Source: Phycomyces nitens (taxonomy: Eukaryota > Mucoromycota > Mucoromycetes > Mucorales > Phycomycetaceae). From it: a stretch of 64,000 bases of DNA. Positions 51,957 through 62,395 of this stretch are shown piece by piece. A program made the translations under genes and the position numbers. The DNA lies in assembly GCA_022702545.1 (NCBI GenBank), contig JAHRBC010000002.1, positions 1,984,001-2,048,000 of the forward strand, in the 5' to 3' direction. The notes under the pieces are model-generated. The model was not told the DNA's origin, did no database searches, and saw nothing but the letters and a program-made list of their open reading frames with translations. Each line of letters opens with the position of its first letter. Position 1 is the stretch's first letter.

Positions 51957-54900
51957 TTACCTCCGTTCCTTGACAAAGAACACGAGCCACACAAAGCCAA
52001 ATACAATTAATGACATGAACATCACACCAAGCTTGATAACATCAGGCCAGTAATTCTTTGCATTAAAGCCAAAGGTAGACAGGATTGTTGCACCAGGAAC
52101 CTTTGGGAATAGATACATCAGATGTAAGCAACTCAATAAAGACGTACACACAGCACTACTTACATCAATATTCAGACCGTATCGTTCTTCAATCAGCTGA
52201 AGGTAGAGCATCTCATTGACAAGTAGAGCCTCTAATCCATAGTTGAAGAAGGACAGATGCTTGAGCCATCCAAAGTAGGGCGACATGGAATCTAAGTGCA
52301 CTCAAATGTCAGTTTTATCAATCAAAATAATCATTCTATATTTACCTTTGTTTAGCAATAGACCGGCAAACAGCATGGAGAATAGCATGACCATACAGCT
52401 CAAGAGGTTTGCCATTGACCCGTTCTTGAAAACGATGCCAATTACAAGACAGGCCGCAGCTGCAGTAAGGTTAAATAGCACAAGAACAAGAAGAAACTTG
52501 AAGAAGTTGGCGGTGCCTTCAACAAGACCAACCATGTAGTAGGAAATCAAGCCCATCATAAGAGGAGGAACCACTCGGAGAGGAATAATGTCAAACAAGA
52601 CCTTTGACAAGAAATATGTACCAGGCGAATAGTATCCATTGGCTCTTTCGCGCACAAACAGAATACGTTCACTCGAGAATACTTGCAGTGATGTAAGGCA
52701 CATGAATCCTAAAAGAGCCTCGTAAAAGAAGAAGAGACCCATACGGTTCTGGAAACCAGCAATTGTGTTGGACACTCTGTAAAACAAGCCACCACATATC
52801 ACTTGAACGCGTATTAGCACTTGACAAACAGGCTTTTTTTTTTATAAAAAAAACCAAATAAACTTACAGGCCAGAGCAACAGAGATGGCATAGTGAGCAA
52901 ACATCAACATGGGATTACGATAGAGATTCTTAAAGGTTCGGTCGGCCAGAATGCGGAATTGAGTCAACCACCCAGGTCGTTCGTGGGTGATTATGGGCTT
53001 GGGGACATGGACAACACCCTGTTCGATGCTCTCGGGTGTACTGCTGGACGCTGCTGCAAGAGAGCGTTCAATTTCATCATTTGTAGATGCTGCAATTTGA
53101 CTGGACTTGTAGGTCTCCACCAGGCGTCTGAGATGGGGTGTGAGTCCATCCTGGTCGACCTGGTTACCATCATCAACTACTACATCCAACCCTGTAGGAA
53201 GCTGTCTTTGCTTTCTAATACGCTCCTGACGTTGGCGCTCCTGTCTTGCACTCATCTCGCTAGCCCATTGTTCGCTAGTGTTTTCCAATTCATCTGCAAC
53301 AGAAGGAGAACTGGGTCCAAAAGGTGCCGTAGGAAGCAAGAGAGAATCTGGTTGAAGAGGTGAATTTTCTTGGCCTGGAGATTGGGCTGGCTCTATTGAT
53401 TGCATGGTTAGGTCAATAAGATAGTCTGCAATATTGAAGCCAGGAGGACAAGCGTAGCCAATGCTCTTGAAATACAGCTGGGCATGCATCTGAGGTCCAG
53501 AATAGAGAATGCGGCCCTTGGCAAGGAGAACCAACTGATCGAATAGGGTAACAATGTTAGAACGAGGCTGATGAATGGTGAATATGATTGTACGGTTGTA
53601 GTCTCTAGCCAGAGTCACAAGAGATTCAACAACATTGAAAGCATTGTAGGCATCAAGGCCGCTAGTAGGCTCATCGAGGAACAGAATGGATGGAGAAGTA
53701 ACCAATTCGCACGCAATAGCAACTCTTCTTCTCTCACCACCACTGATGGAGCGATCATCGGCCTGTCCGATTTTTGAATCCTTAATACCATCGATTCCCA
53801 ACTCTTGCATGACTTCTCCAACTCTGAATTTCTTTGCTGCCTCACTCATCGAGCGAGGTAATCTCAAAAGGGCAGAATAGAGAATGGTCTCATAGACTGT
53901 TAGGGTTGGAATCATGGTGTCTTCTTGATCAACATAGCCAATGTGCTTCTTATATTCAGACCGTGACATGCGATGGCCATTGAGGTAAATATCCCCAGAC
54001 ACAGTTCCTGTCTTGGTGCGGTTGGCCAAGATATCCAAAAGAGTTGTCTTTCCAGCACCAGAGGGACCCATAATGGCCATGACTTCTCCCGGTCGGGCAA
54101 TACCAGAAGCATCCTTGAGGATCTCCTTCTTGTTTAAAGTGTATGATAGATTCTCAAATATCAGACTAGTTGGAGTGTGCTCTGACATGAGTTTGCCAGC
54201 CTCATCATCAGGAAGAGCGATAAATCCACCCGAGTTGGAGGAGCGTTTGGCAAAGTAACTAATCACACCACCCACGATGAGCAGGAATACAGTTACACCG
54301 GCAATTCCTGACACAATCATCAGCCAATTGATAGGTCTTTCGGGTCGCTAGTGTGTGGGGTTGGACATTAGAAGAAGTAGAGGTTTGTCATGTAGAGATT
54401 CATTTACCTCGAACCCAGGCACCTGTGTATAATGAAGACATTCGCCAGAGTTGCAATCCAAGAAGATTGAATTGTCACCAAACACGGCCGAGATCAATTC
54501 ATCCATAGCAGGCTCTGTTGAGATGGGTTTAGATTAACGCTGACTAGATTAGGGTGGGTATAACGTAGATTTACTTGCCAGAGAATACACAGTCTGGGCC
54601 AGTGCAGGTGAAACTTGCTGGACCTTCGATCTCATCCTTTAGAAACTCGGTGAGATCTATAAAAGTATCAGTACGGTGAAAACAAGCAGACTTGTATACT
54701 CACCAATAGAGCCATCTTTGCCGCACAACATTTCATCCTTTATACATCGACAGTCAATTGACTCGCAGGTGTATTTTGTGGTGTTTTTATCATAGCCATG
54801 TTCTTGATAATATTAGATTCATTTTTAATGAACTCTTGGGCCACCCTGGGAGTCAAGTTTACCTTGTTCAAAAGCACAGGTGTTCAAGTGGCAGTAAAAT

Positions 54901-55686
54901 GATTCGACTTGATCAACCCAGACTATAGGAGTAAAAAGTCAATAAAGAAGGACATGACATGACTTGTGGTGCGTTAGTAGACTTGCATTGGAAGTCACAG
55001 GTGTCGCCTGGCTTGTTGCAGGAAAAGGTCACTTGGGGTATCTGGGTCTTGAGCTGATCAAGGATCTTGCGATCTTGTTAGGAAAGTGAGTTTCAAAGGC
55101 CTGAATAATCTCCGAAACCCGCTCGCTTACTGGTCACATTGCACATCTGATGGTTCTCTACAACCGTCAGACCTCCTCGATAACAGGTTCCCTGACCAGT
55201 GGGGACCATGGCATTACACACGTTATCAGTTTTGCACACTAAACAGACGTCAGGGACAGTGTATTATTCCTTGCTCTTCTCTGCCTACCGTTGCAGTTTA
55301 TGCCCTCCCAACCCTCAGGGCATTCGCACTTGTCACCGTCCCTTGGACTTCTGTTGCGCCCATCCGACAGCCCACCACACACTAGAATATGGTTAGCGTG
55401 TCCAGAGATATTTGATATACGTACAAGGTTGGCGACAATCGTCACCACCAAAGCCAGCCGGACAGTCGCATTTTCCGTTGTAGTCGCTGCAATTTGCAAA
55501 GTGCAGACACTCGAATCCAGGAAGGAGACAGTTGAAACACGGCGGGCAGTCGTCTGTCTTGATTCCAAAGGAAGGGCTGTATGATACTGGAGTGTAGGAT
55601 AAAGAGAGGTTTGTTGCAGGTTCTGCTCTTGCTGTGCCAGCCCAGAGGACAGCTGCACCGAGCAGACAAAGGACTTTTTTCCTCAT
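51957..55686 (-). CDS. ADP1: ABCG transporter with EGF-like ectodomain (ADP1-like)
   Basis: Many exons; start at 55686 with signal peptide [21 protein letters not shown] Cys-rich extracellular part includes EGF-like modules ([19 protein letters not shown] and [17 protein letters not shown]). A TM segment ([20 protein letters not shown]) leads to the nucleotide-binding domain at 54320-53300: Walker [11 protein letters not shown]-loop [15 protein letters not shown], signature [12 protein letters not shown], Walker [13 protein letters not shown] and H-loop TIHQPRS. After a Ser/Gln-rich linker comes the ABCG membrane domain ([57 protein letters not shown]) ending [14 protein letters not shown]. 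The order matches yeast Adp1, a half-size ABCG-type protein with EGF repeats. Substrate unknown. Confidence 0.9.
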
Positions 55687-56360
55687 GTCGATCGTGGGTT
55701 AATGTGATAAAGAAGAGTGCTTTTTGGCTTGTGGTTCAGTGGTTCTTCTTGGAAGACCAAAAAAGAGAGTTGAAATGCAGATAGTCTTGATTCTGAGGTT
55801 GATCGTGTATGAAAAAGTCACGTAATCGTGTGACGCAAGACAGGTTGGATTGGATATCCGCCCATCAGGATGCAAGAGCGACAGTATGAAAATAAACATA
55901 ACTAATACTTGAAAGGTTGGTCGTTTAGAAACAGTGGCAATTGACGTGGATAAAAGCATGATTTGAACTGGACGTCTTTATGGATTTTGCAATTTTTAGA
56001 GCATTAGAACGCCAGCCAATTATTGGGAATCCTGATTTACGCGTACGTAATATTTGTAAATCAACGCCTTGGGATTCAGCTCTTTCTATAGATCCAGCAT
56101 ATAAATATATAAATATTTACCTATTACTATGCTTACTTTTATTCATATCATCTATTTATTCATTTCTTAATGTCTAGGCTAGGCTAGAGGTTTTGAGGGG
56201 TATTTGTTTTTTTACCAAATATTCAATTCCATTCGTCTCTCCGCAAAGTCATTTTTTTTTTTTGCTTGCCAAGTGCCTTTTTATTATCCTTATTATTATA
56301 ATGAACCATAAGCTTAGACAATATTTTAAATGATGACATACATACATACACATTCTAGAT
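55687..56360. other. Intergenic, upstream of ADP1-like gene
   Basis: Promoter region of the ABC gene, then AT-rich DNA leading into the accessory right end. A short frame at 55980 (RALERQPIIGNPDLRVRNIC) reads coding-like but lacks context. Confidence 0.45.
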
Positions 56361-56830
56361 TATAAATTCTGCAAAATAATAATCAGCACATTCTAATGGT
56401 CTATATGCAATACATTAAGATCACCGCAACTACGATGTAGTCCGATCAATGAAATTAAATAACAAGCGCATGTATTTAGAACATCTTTAGTTTCGTCTTT
56501 CATGCTACTGGGAGTGCACGGTTCTTTTGTTTAAACCGTATTTGTAGCTGTTATGACAGACATTAGCAAGTTTTCAGATGTGTACAAGCTTGTGGTACAA
56601 GGCTATAAACGTATATATAAATGTCAATATTTGATCTATACTAAAGGCTATGGAAGCATACCTTTTTTAATGATACTCTCTATATTTGAAGCAATAGAAT
56701 CATTGATATTCAATGCATCTTCAAGTTGTCACCTTTTCATACAACCAACGGCAGAATCTTCTTTTCTTTTGTACCAATATATGTTTCATAGGCGCTTCAA
56801 AAAAATGTGTACCGTTAAACCCACACAGCG
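56361..56830 (-). pseudogene. Deleted copy of the orphan gene at the right edge
   Basis: Matches 63151-63860 at DNA level, same orientation. It lacks ~200 bases corresponding to 63185-63386 (deletion joining TTCTAAT to GTCTATATGC) and has an in-frame TAA where the other copy reads GAA (ACGGTTTAAAC against ACGGTCGAAAC, minus strand). So it is a non-functional paralog fragment. Several differences are C/T or G/A transitions. It lies ~0.5 kb left of the transposon. Confidence 0.75.
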
Positions 56831-57340
56831 GAAAGTAAGCCATGGACTACATGAATCAACAAGAATGATGTAGAGGTACAAGTCAACACATGGAGCATGA
56901 ATATGTGGCTCATTTATTTTATCTCTGCCAGACAGAAACCAAAGCAAGAAAGAGATGTGAACAACAATATATGTTTGACATTGTTTTTATAACATTAATA
57001 CTTATGACGTGCTGGCAATGTCCAAAGTAGATATAAACGACTGTTGTCAGTTTACTTGAGCTGTATTAAACTCTTAACAAGATTTATACAACATTGATTA
57101 ATTTAGTTTATCTTTACTGATTCTAAGCATATTCTTAATCGACTTTGGTTTGGTAGATTTATGAGTTTAGGGACGTTATGTATTTAACAGAGTCTGCTCC
57201 CAAACAGTAAGATGATTTAAAAAAAAAGAGAGGTTCTAATAATGTAGATTGTGATGCGTAAAGAGCAAAGAAAATATTGACAACCAAAATATATCACAAT
57301 GACCAATGCGTAATTTTGTAACCTCCGCAGTGTCGATTTA

Positions 57341-57360
57341 CTATCACACCAAAAGAAATT
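57341..57360 (+). repeat. Left terminal inverted repeat
   Basis: CTATCACACCAAAAGAAATT; exact inverted match at 61549-61568. Confidence 0.85.
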
Positions 57361-58282
57361 TGATTACTAATTTGGACAGGTTTTCAGCACTTTTATCGGC
57401 GCTTGCTGGGAGCAATAAATCGCCTTATATAGAATAAGGAAATCTGGCCATAGAATGGGTTTAAATTATAGCTGCTAAAACGAATTTGGAAATAATGGGT
57501 TTTGGAATACAGCAATTTTATTTAGAAAAAATATTGGGAAAATATTAGGGGGGTTCAACTTTTATTAGAATTAGAATTAGAATTAGGCCACTACTAGGCC
57601 ACTACTAGGCTTTTACTTGGCCTTTGCTTGATACCTGTCCAGAATTTACCTGGCTACTTGGACTCCAGCAAGGTTCACTGACATGATATATGGACAAGCA
57701 AGGTTGCAGTGTAAAGAGCCAGGGTCACAGACAAACTATTCATATAACCACAGACAGAAATATCCATTGCTAGTATTGAAAAATGGCAAAAGTTAGTAGT
57801 TGTATTTACACTGATAATTATATAGTAAAATACCTTTGTTATGGATGAAGAATGATGCTGTTTTGTATGCCATTTCCTTGTCTAAAATGTAAACCATGTG
57901 TTAGTATGTGAAGTGTTTTAGCTTGCAGTGGCTTGTTTATTCATGTAAAAGCTTACCTCATAATGACAAGCACTTAATTAAAAGGATCTTGATTAATTAA
58001 CAAGTACAAAAGTAATATATGGTTTATTTTATTTACCAGAACTGATCAGAAGCATGATTTGAGTATTCTCTATAAAACTAGAGTATTAATCATCAGTCAT
58101 TACAATTTTTGTTTGATGAGTAAGAAAAAAGAGAAAAAAATCGACTAGTAAAAATAAGAAGAAAAGAAAAAAAATGCCAAGACAAAATTCAAAGTCAGAA
58201 AACTATTTAAGTAATCATTGGTCTAATTGTTGACAGGCACCTTCTTTGGTTTTCTTTTTCATTTACTCAACATCACTTTATA

Positions 58283-58501
58283 ATGGGAAAGGAAAAGTTA
58301 ACATATAATAAATGCTTGAGCAAAATTAAGCTCGTAAACCATTCTCTCGTCTGCCACATATTTTCGCAAGAGTGCAGTACATTGTATAATCTTCAGCGAC
58401 ACATTCAGGCCCATAATCCAGTTACCTCTTTGGATTCATCAACTGAAAAATGTACTCGATCCCAACGCCACAAATATTCCCGATTCACAAAGAGAATTTA
58501 A
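58283..58501 (+). pseudogene. N-terminal zinc-finger part of the transposase, broken
   Basis: Frame from ATG 58283 (MGKEKLTYNKCLS) contains CHIFSQECSTLYNLQRHIQA plus H: spacing of a C2H2 finger (C-x2-C-x12-H-x3-H) but the second Cys is Phe (TTT), a one-base change from TGT. The frame ends at 58501; an acidic coding-like stretch (FNVAEDDQEAASQADLSAMI) follows in a shifted frame, then another shift leads into the main ORF near 58618. Such N-terminal fingers are common in this transposase type. Either two frameshifts or an unrecognised intron separate it from the rest. Confidence 0.6.
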
Positions 58502-58554
58502 TGTTGCGGAAGATGATCAAGAAGCAGCATCTCAAGCTGATCTTTCAGCCATGA

Positions 58555-61299
58555 TTGAGGAAGAACAGGAAGAAGCCATGGGAGAGGATCTTTCATCTCT
58601 TAGAGAGAATTTTCAACATGGCATCATCAACAATTGACAGCAACAGGGAATCGGATCTTCCTACCTTGGCCTTTGAAGACTGCCAATCTCTTTTGGATTT
58701 TTCTGCTGCGTCTGGTGAATGGAATCGAAGCGTACCTCCCTTCTTTCCTTTCCAGAATCTCCAGACTTTAGTCTTGCAAGCCTTTGTCGACGGTGACGAC
58801 AGCATGATCTCTGTTTCCATGCTTACAAAGATCATGTATACTATCAATCTGCTGTTTGGGTTGAAGAAGAAAGCAGATGAGGCCAAAGCAGAGTTCAAGC
58901 TGCCAAAGGTCGGAACCTTGTTGAATTATCAGCACAACAAGTTCAACAAGGTTCCTCTGTTCCCTACGACTGTCAAGAAGGTTACCATCAAGGCCACCTC
59001 AAATTTGGGCTCAGGCATCACCGGCCAAGAAAAGACTGTAGATTGTCACTTCAATTTGCCTTCGGATCACATACGTCTTCTCTTGGCAAACCCTCAAAAG
59101 GCACCATATCTTTCGGCTCTCCCTGATTTCACCGAAGATCAGTGTCTTTCTGTCCAGCAAGGCGAAAAATGGAGAAGAAATCCTTTGTTCCAGCATCCCT
59201 TTGTACAAGCAAACGGCAAAGACTTCTGGGTTGGTGATGTTGTGGTGCTATCCAGTGGACAATCGGTTTTAGTCGAGAAGTTTTACCTCAGAAACACGCT
59301 CACTCTTTTTGATGGATTTCTTGTTGAACAAGGCTTTGACAGTGAAGGCCATCCTTTACATAAAGTACAAAGCTCTCCTGTCGCATACGAAACTAAGTAC
59401 CTGGATTCTGTTTGGCTCCCTCCTATGCTCTATAGTCATCCTAAGTACTGGATTTCCTCTGGTGAAGTATCTCTGAACCAAATGCACTATGGCCTGTTGT
59501 TCAAAAACCATCCTTTGCAAAAGCCGATATTCAACAGTGCCAACCAGTTCATTCGATATCAGAAGGCCATTGTCGCCCCACTTGCTATCTTTTCTGACGA
59601 TACCTCTGGAAATCTGACGAAAACTCATGGTATGTATGACAGTGTGCTGGTAAACTTCCCTGCCATGCCATATGGTATGAGAAACCGACGCGAAAACAAC
59701 TTCTTTGTCACCGCAGTTTCTCAACAAGCCGGATTCAAGTCGACGCATCTGATGCCCGTTCTCACTGCCGACCTCAAGTCCCTTGAAAATGGTGTTGAGA
59801 TGTACTCGTCAGTCTATAACGAGACTGTAACTGTCTGTGCTCCACTGCTCTTCGTTACGGCTGACAACGCCCGCCATGCTGAACTTGTTGGCTTGAAGCA
59901 CTCAACGTCCAATTTCCCTTGTAGAAAGTGCTACTACCGCAACTTGGGAAGAGTGTCTTTTGATGAGTTCAACTCTGATCATCTGGTTTGCCACTGTCCA
60001 CGCAGATCAAAGGAACATTTTGAGCTTGCTGCCGCTGACCCAACCCGCAAAGAGAAGGCAATTCCTGGTATCTTACCGAACATCGACGACCTTTACCTGG
60101 AAACAGAGAAGCCAACCGATAAGGCGCTTATTCTTGCTGATCTTGGATATAGTAATACCGGTACCGAAGACCTACTGTGTCTGCAGTCGTTCGATCCCGC
60201 CCTTGATACACCTGTAGAGATTTTGCATACTGTTGCTCTTGGAGTATGTAAATACCTTGTTAACCATTTGTTCAAGGAAGTTTTAAAGGGAAACACTGCT
60301 TCACAAGTAAAGTTATCTGATCTGTTGGAGCAAGAAAAAGGTTCTAGGGACTTTACAAGGACTTTCAGAAAGAAGCTTAGACATAGTGGATCTTACCTTG
60401 GCAAGGAGTTCAAGATTCTGGTGCAAGTTCTGCCGCCGATTCTTAATGCTGAATTCACAGACGACCCAAAAGTTTGTATGATTGCCAAGCCCTTTACAGA
60501 ACTTGGTATTCTATCATCTTTACTGTTTGTTCGAGAGATAACCACTGACTTTGATCAATATCTCAACAACATCGATAATGCTGCTCGCCGTCTGGTCAAG
60601 TCCTTGCACGAATACGATGTCTATGCTAAGACCAAGTTCAGCCTGACCCTGAAGACCCACCTTCTGCTGCATCTTAAGGAAGACATCAAGAGGTTTGGTT
60701 GTGCTTTACATTTTGAGACCGAGAAAGGTGAACAATTTAACAAGTTCATCCGGACTCATTTGGTGTATTCGAACCGTCGTGCTGATAACAGGGATCTTAC
60801 CCATAAGTTTGGAAAGCAAGATATGCTCAGACACATTGCTAACGGAAGCTCATGGATTGACAGGACTACAAGAACTCGTGTACAAAGTGGACCCGGTATA
60901 TCTGCCTTTTTTAATGATCAAGGAAGCAAATTTTCTGACAATTACTTTGGTAAACGTCAGGAATTTGTGGACAACAATCATGTAAACAGAAAGATTGTTG
61001 CTGGTGTCTCTGTCGCGTTTTCTTACAACCATGATGCCAACAGACTTTTTGCTGGAAAGGTGATGGAAAGTAATGGTGTTTTGTACATTCAGCATTACCA
61101 ACTTTCCTCACCCAACCTGAACTTGGCAATAGTTGGCTGCCAAGCAACTGAACAATACTGCAAGTTGGAAGATGCTAGAATCGAATGCATGCTACATCTG
61201 ACCTTAGGTGAGCGCCTTTCTCGCATCAACCTCTTCAAGTTTGGATCTTATCACTTCTTTTGCAAGAACTACTTCCGTTTTTTTACTTTAAATCAATAA
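58555..61299 (+). CDS. Tnp2/Plavaka-like transposase, long intact ORF
   Basis: Open for 914 codons; the homologous part probably begins at MASSTIDSNRESDLPTLAFE (58618). Expected role: DDE-type transposase cutting and joining the element. Family-like signatures: LFVTADNARHAELVGLKHST followed by the zinc-binding NFPCRKCYYR and VCHCPRRSKEH, then DTPVEILHTVALGVCKYLVN (the typical D-T-P-V-E-I-L-H block of fungal Tnp2/Plavaka proteins) and LKTHLLLHLKEDIKRFGCAL with FETEKGEQFNKFIR. No internal stops, so this part may be recent or under selection. The start and N-terminus are uncertain because of the frame breaks upstream. Confidence 0.8.
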   Translation: MRKNRKKPWERIFHLLERIFNMASSTIDSNRESDLPTLAFEDCQSLLDFSAASGEWNRSVPPFFPFQNLQTLVLQAFVDGDDSMISVSMLTKIMYTINLLFGLKKKADEAKAEFKLPKVGTLLNYQHNKFNKVPLFPTTVKKVTIKATSNLGSGITGQEKTVDCHFNLPSDHIRLLLANPQKAPYLSALPDFTEDQCLSVQQGEKWRRNPLFQHPFVQANGKDFWVGDVVVLSSGQSVLVEKFYLRNTLTLFDGFLVEQGFDSEGHPLHKVQSSPVAYETKYLDSVWLPPMLYSHPKYWISSGEVSLNQMHYGLLFKNHPLQKPIFNSANQFIRYQKAIVAPLAIFSDDTSGNLTKTHGMYDSVLVNFPAMPYGMRNRRENNFFVTAVSQQAGFKSTHLMPVLTADLKSLENGVEMYSSVYNETVTVCAPLLFVTADNARHAELVGLKHSTSNFPCRKCYYRNLGRVSFDEFNSDHLVCHCPRRSKEHFELAAADPTRKEKAIPGILPNIDDLYLETEKPTDKALILADLGYSNTGTEDLLCLQSFDPALDTPVEILHTVALGVCKYLVNHLFKEVLKGNTASQVKLSDLLEQEKGSRDFTRTFRKKLRHSGSYLGKEFKILVQVLPPILNAEFTDDPKVCMIAKPFTELGILSSLLFVREITTDFDQYLNNIDNAARRLVKSLHEYDVYAKTKFSLTLKTHLLLHLKEDIKRFGCALHFETEKGEQFNKFIRTHLVYSNRRADNRDLTHKFGKQDMLRHIANGSSWIDRTTRTRVQSGPGISAFFNDQGSKFSDNYFGKRQEFVDNNHVNRKIVAGVSVAFSYNHDANRLFAGKVMESNGVLYIQHYQLSSPNLNLAIVGCQATEQYCKLEDARIECMLHLTLGERLSRINLFKFGSYHFFCKNYFRFFTLNQ

Positions 61300-61548
61300 A
61301 ATTCTTTCTTCTTTGTCCTCTTTTTTTTTCAAAGTGCTTTTTAATTTCAGTTTGGGCTGTTAACTATTTCTATTGGCTATTTGTCAAAAAGTAACAGCGA
61401 GATTCAATTTTAGAAGTACCGACTCTCCCAAATTAGATTTATTCAGATTATTCTGAAAAACAGGCAATTTTCAGCTCAGAATTGACTTTTATAGGCAAAA
61501 AAACCTTGTTTTAAACTCAATGACCCTAAATTACCATATTTATACGAG

Positions 61549-61568
61549 AATTTCTTTTGGTGTGATAG
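61549..61568 (-). repeat. Right terminal inverted repeat
   Basis: AATTTCTTTTGGTGTGATAG, the exact reverse complement of 57341-57360. Confidence 0.85.
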
Positions 61569-61680
61569 AGTAGCAAAGTCCGAACTATGTTGATGACGTA
61601 GACGCTTGACGAATATAAATAATTTTTTAACATCATCTTCATTAGTCTTTATTTTGGACTACACCATTGAACAACAATGT

Positions 61681-62013
61681 GTACTTGGTTACTATTTCAA
61701 CAGATAGTAACTAAAAGGCGCATTGTCTCCCCTGCTAACGCACTGGACGCTGGCTTTTTGTGTTTTCGCAAAAGGCATCCGGATGCGAATGTTACGTATA
61801 AGGAACGCAACTTCTTTATACGAATGTAGGGAGTTTGATGTGTAAGACAGCGGTGTGCACTTGGTTACTATTTCAACAGATAGTAACAAAAAGGTACATC
61901 GTCCCCCCTGCTAACGCACTGGACGTTGGCCTTTTGTGTTTTCACAAAAGGCATCCGGATGCGAACGTTACGTATAAGGAACGCAACTTCTTTATATGAA
62001 TGCAGGGAGTCTT
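61681..62013 (+). repeat. Duplicated ~157-base unit with conserved hairpins
   Basis: Two copies (61681-61837 and 61857-62013), offset 176 bases, with about a dozen differences, nearly all transitions. Each has: a stem GTTACTAT/ATAGTAAC (61688-61711; 61864-61887); a 10-base stem with TTTT loop (61753-61776; 61929-61952); the palindrome GCATCCGGATGC (61775-61786; 61951-61962); and a CGTATAA/TTATACG stem (61795-61822; 61971-61998). It lies just outside the right transposon end. Confidence 0.8.
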
Positions 62014-62395
62014 TTGTAGTCTACTGTTTAACAAAGGTAAATTACAATTAACACATGTATGTTATAAAAGTGTTCTGATGATATTTAATTGTTTCTGTAC
62101 GAGGATACATTCAAATCACTATAATTTTCCAAGGTTTTGGAAACTGTAAATGAACTAAATAGTAAGCAGCTTTATTTGTGTATAATAACTGTTTCTTCTT
62201 CTTTTTTTATTTTGTAGAGTAAAAATGATTTGTTTTTCTTTGATATCCACAACACTTGAATATTCAATAAAAGTATGATGCTTGACTGTAAGCAAAAAGT
62301 AAGACAAGTAAATTCAAGTGAGATCGTTTAAAGATGTTTGGTCACATTAAAAAGAGACCATACGAACCCATTTTTTTTTGTATTGTGTTTTATTT
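62014..62395. other. Intergenic between repeat and orphan gene 3' end
   Basis: AT-rich, no gene seen. Confidence 0.5.

Larger units (their letters stand above)
57341..61568 (+). mobile_element. 4.2 kb DNA transposon, Tnp2/Plavaka (CACTA-like) type
   Basis: A perfect 20-base inverted repeat CTATCACACCAAAAGAAATT stands at 57341-57360, with its reverse complement at 61549-61568. Between them lies the transposase (58283-61299) and non-coding DNA. From the CAC onward the ends fit the CAC... termini of CACTA-related elements; the target-site duplication cannot be fixed because the repeats continue into CTAT. Apart from the transposase, no second gene was seen inside; 57361-58282 is AT-rich with the short repeats TTAGAA (x3) and GGCCACTACTA (x2) at ~57570-57610. 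Confidence 0.8.
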
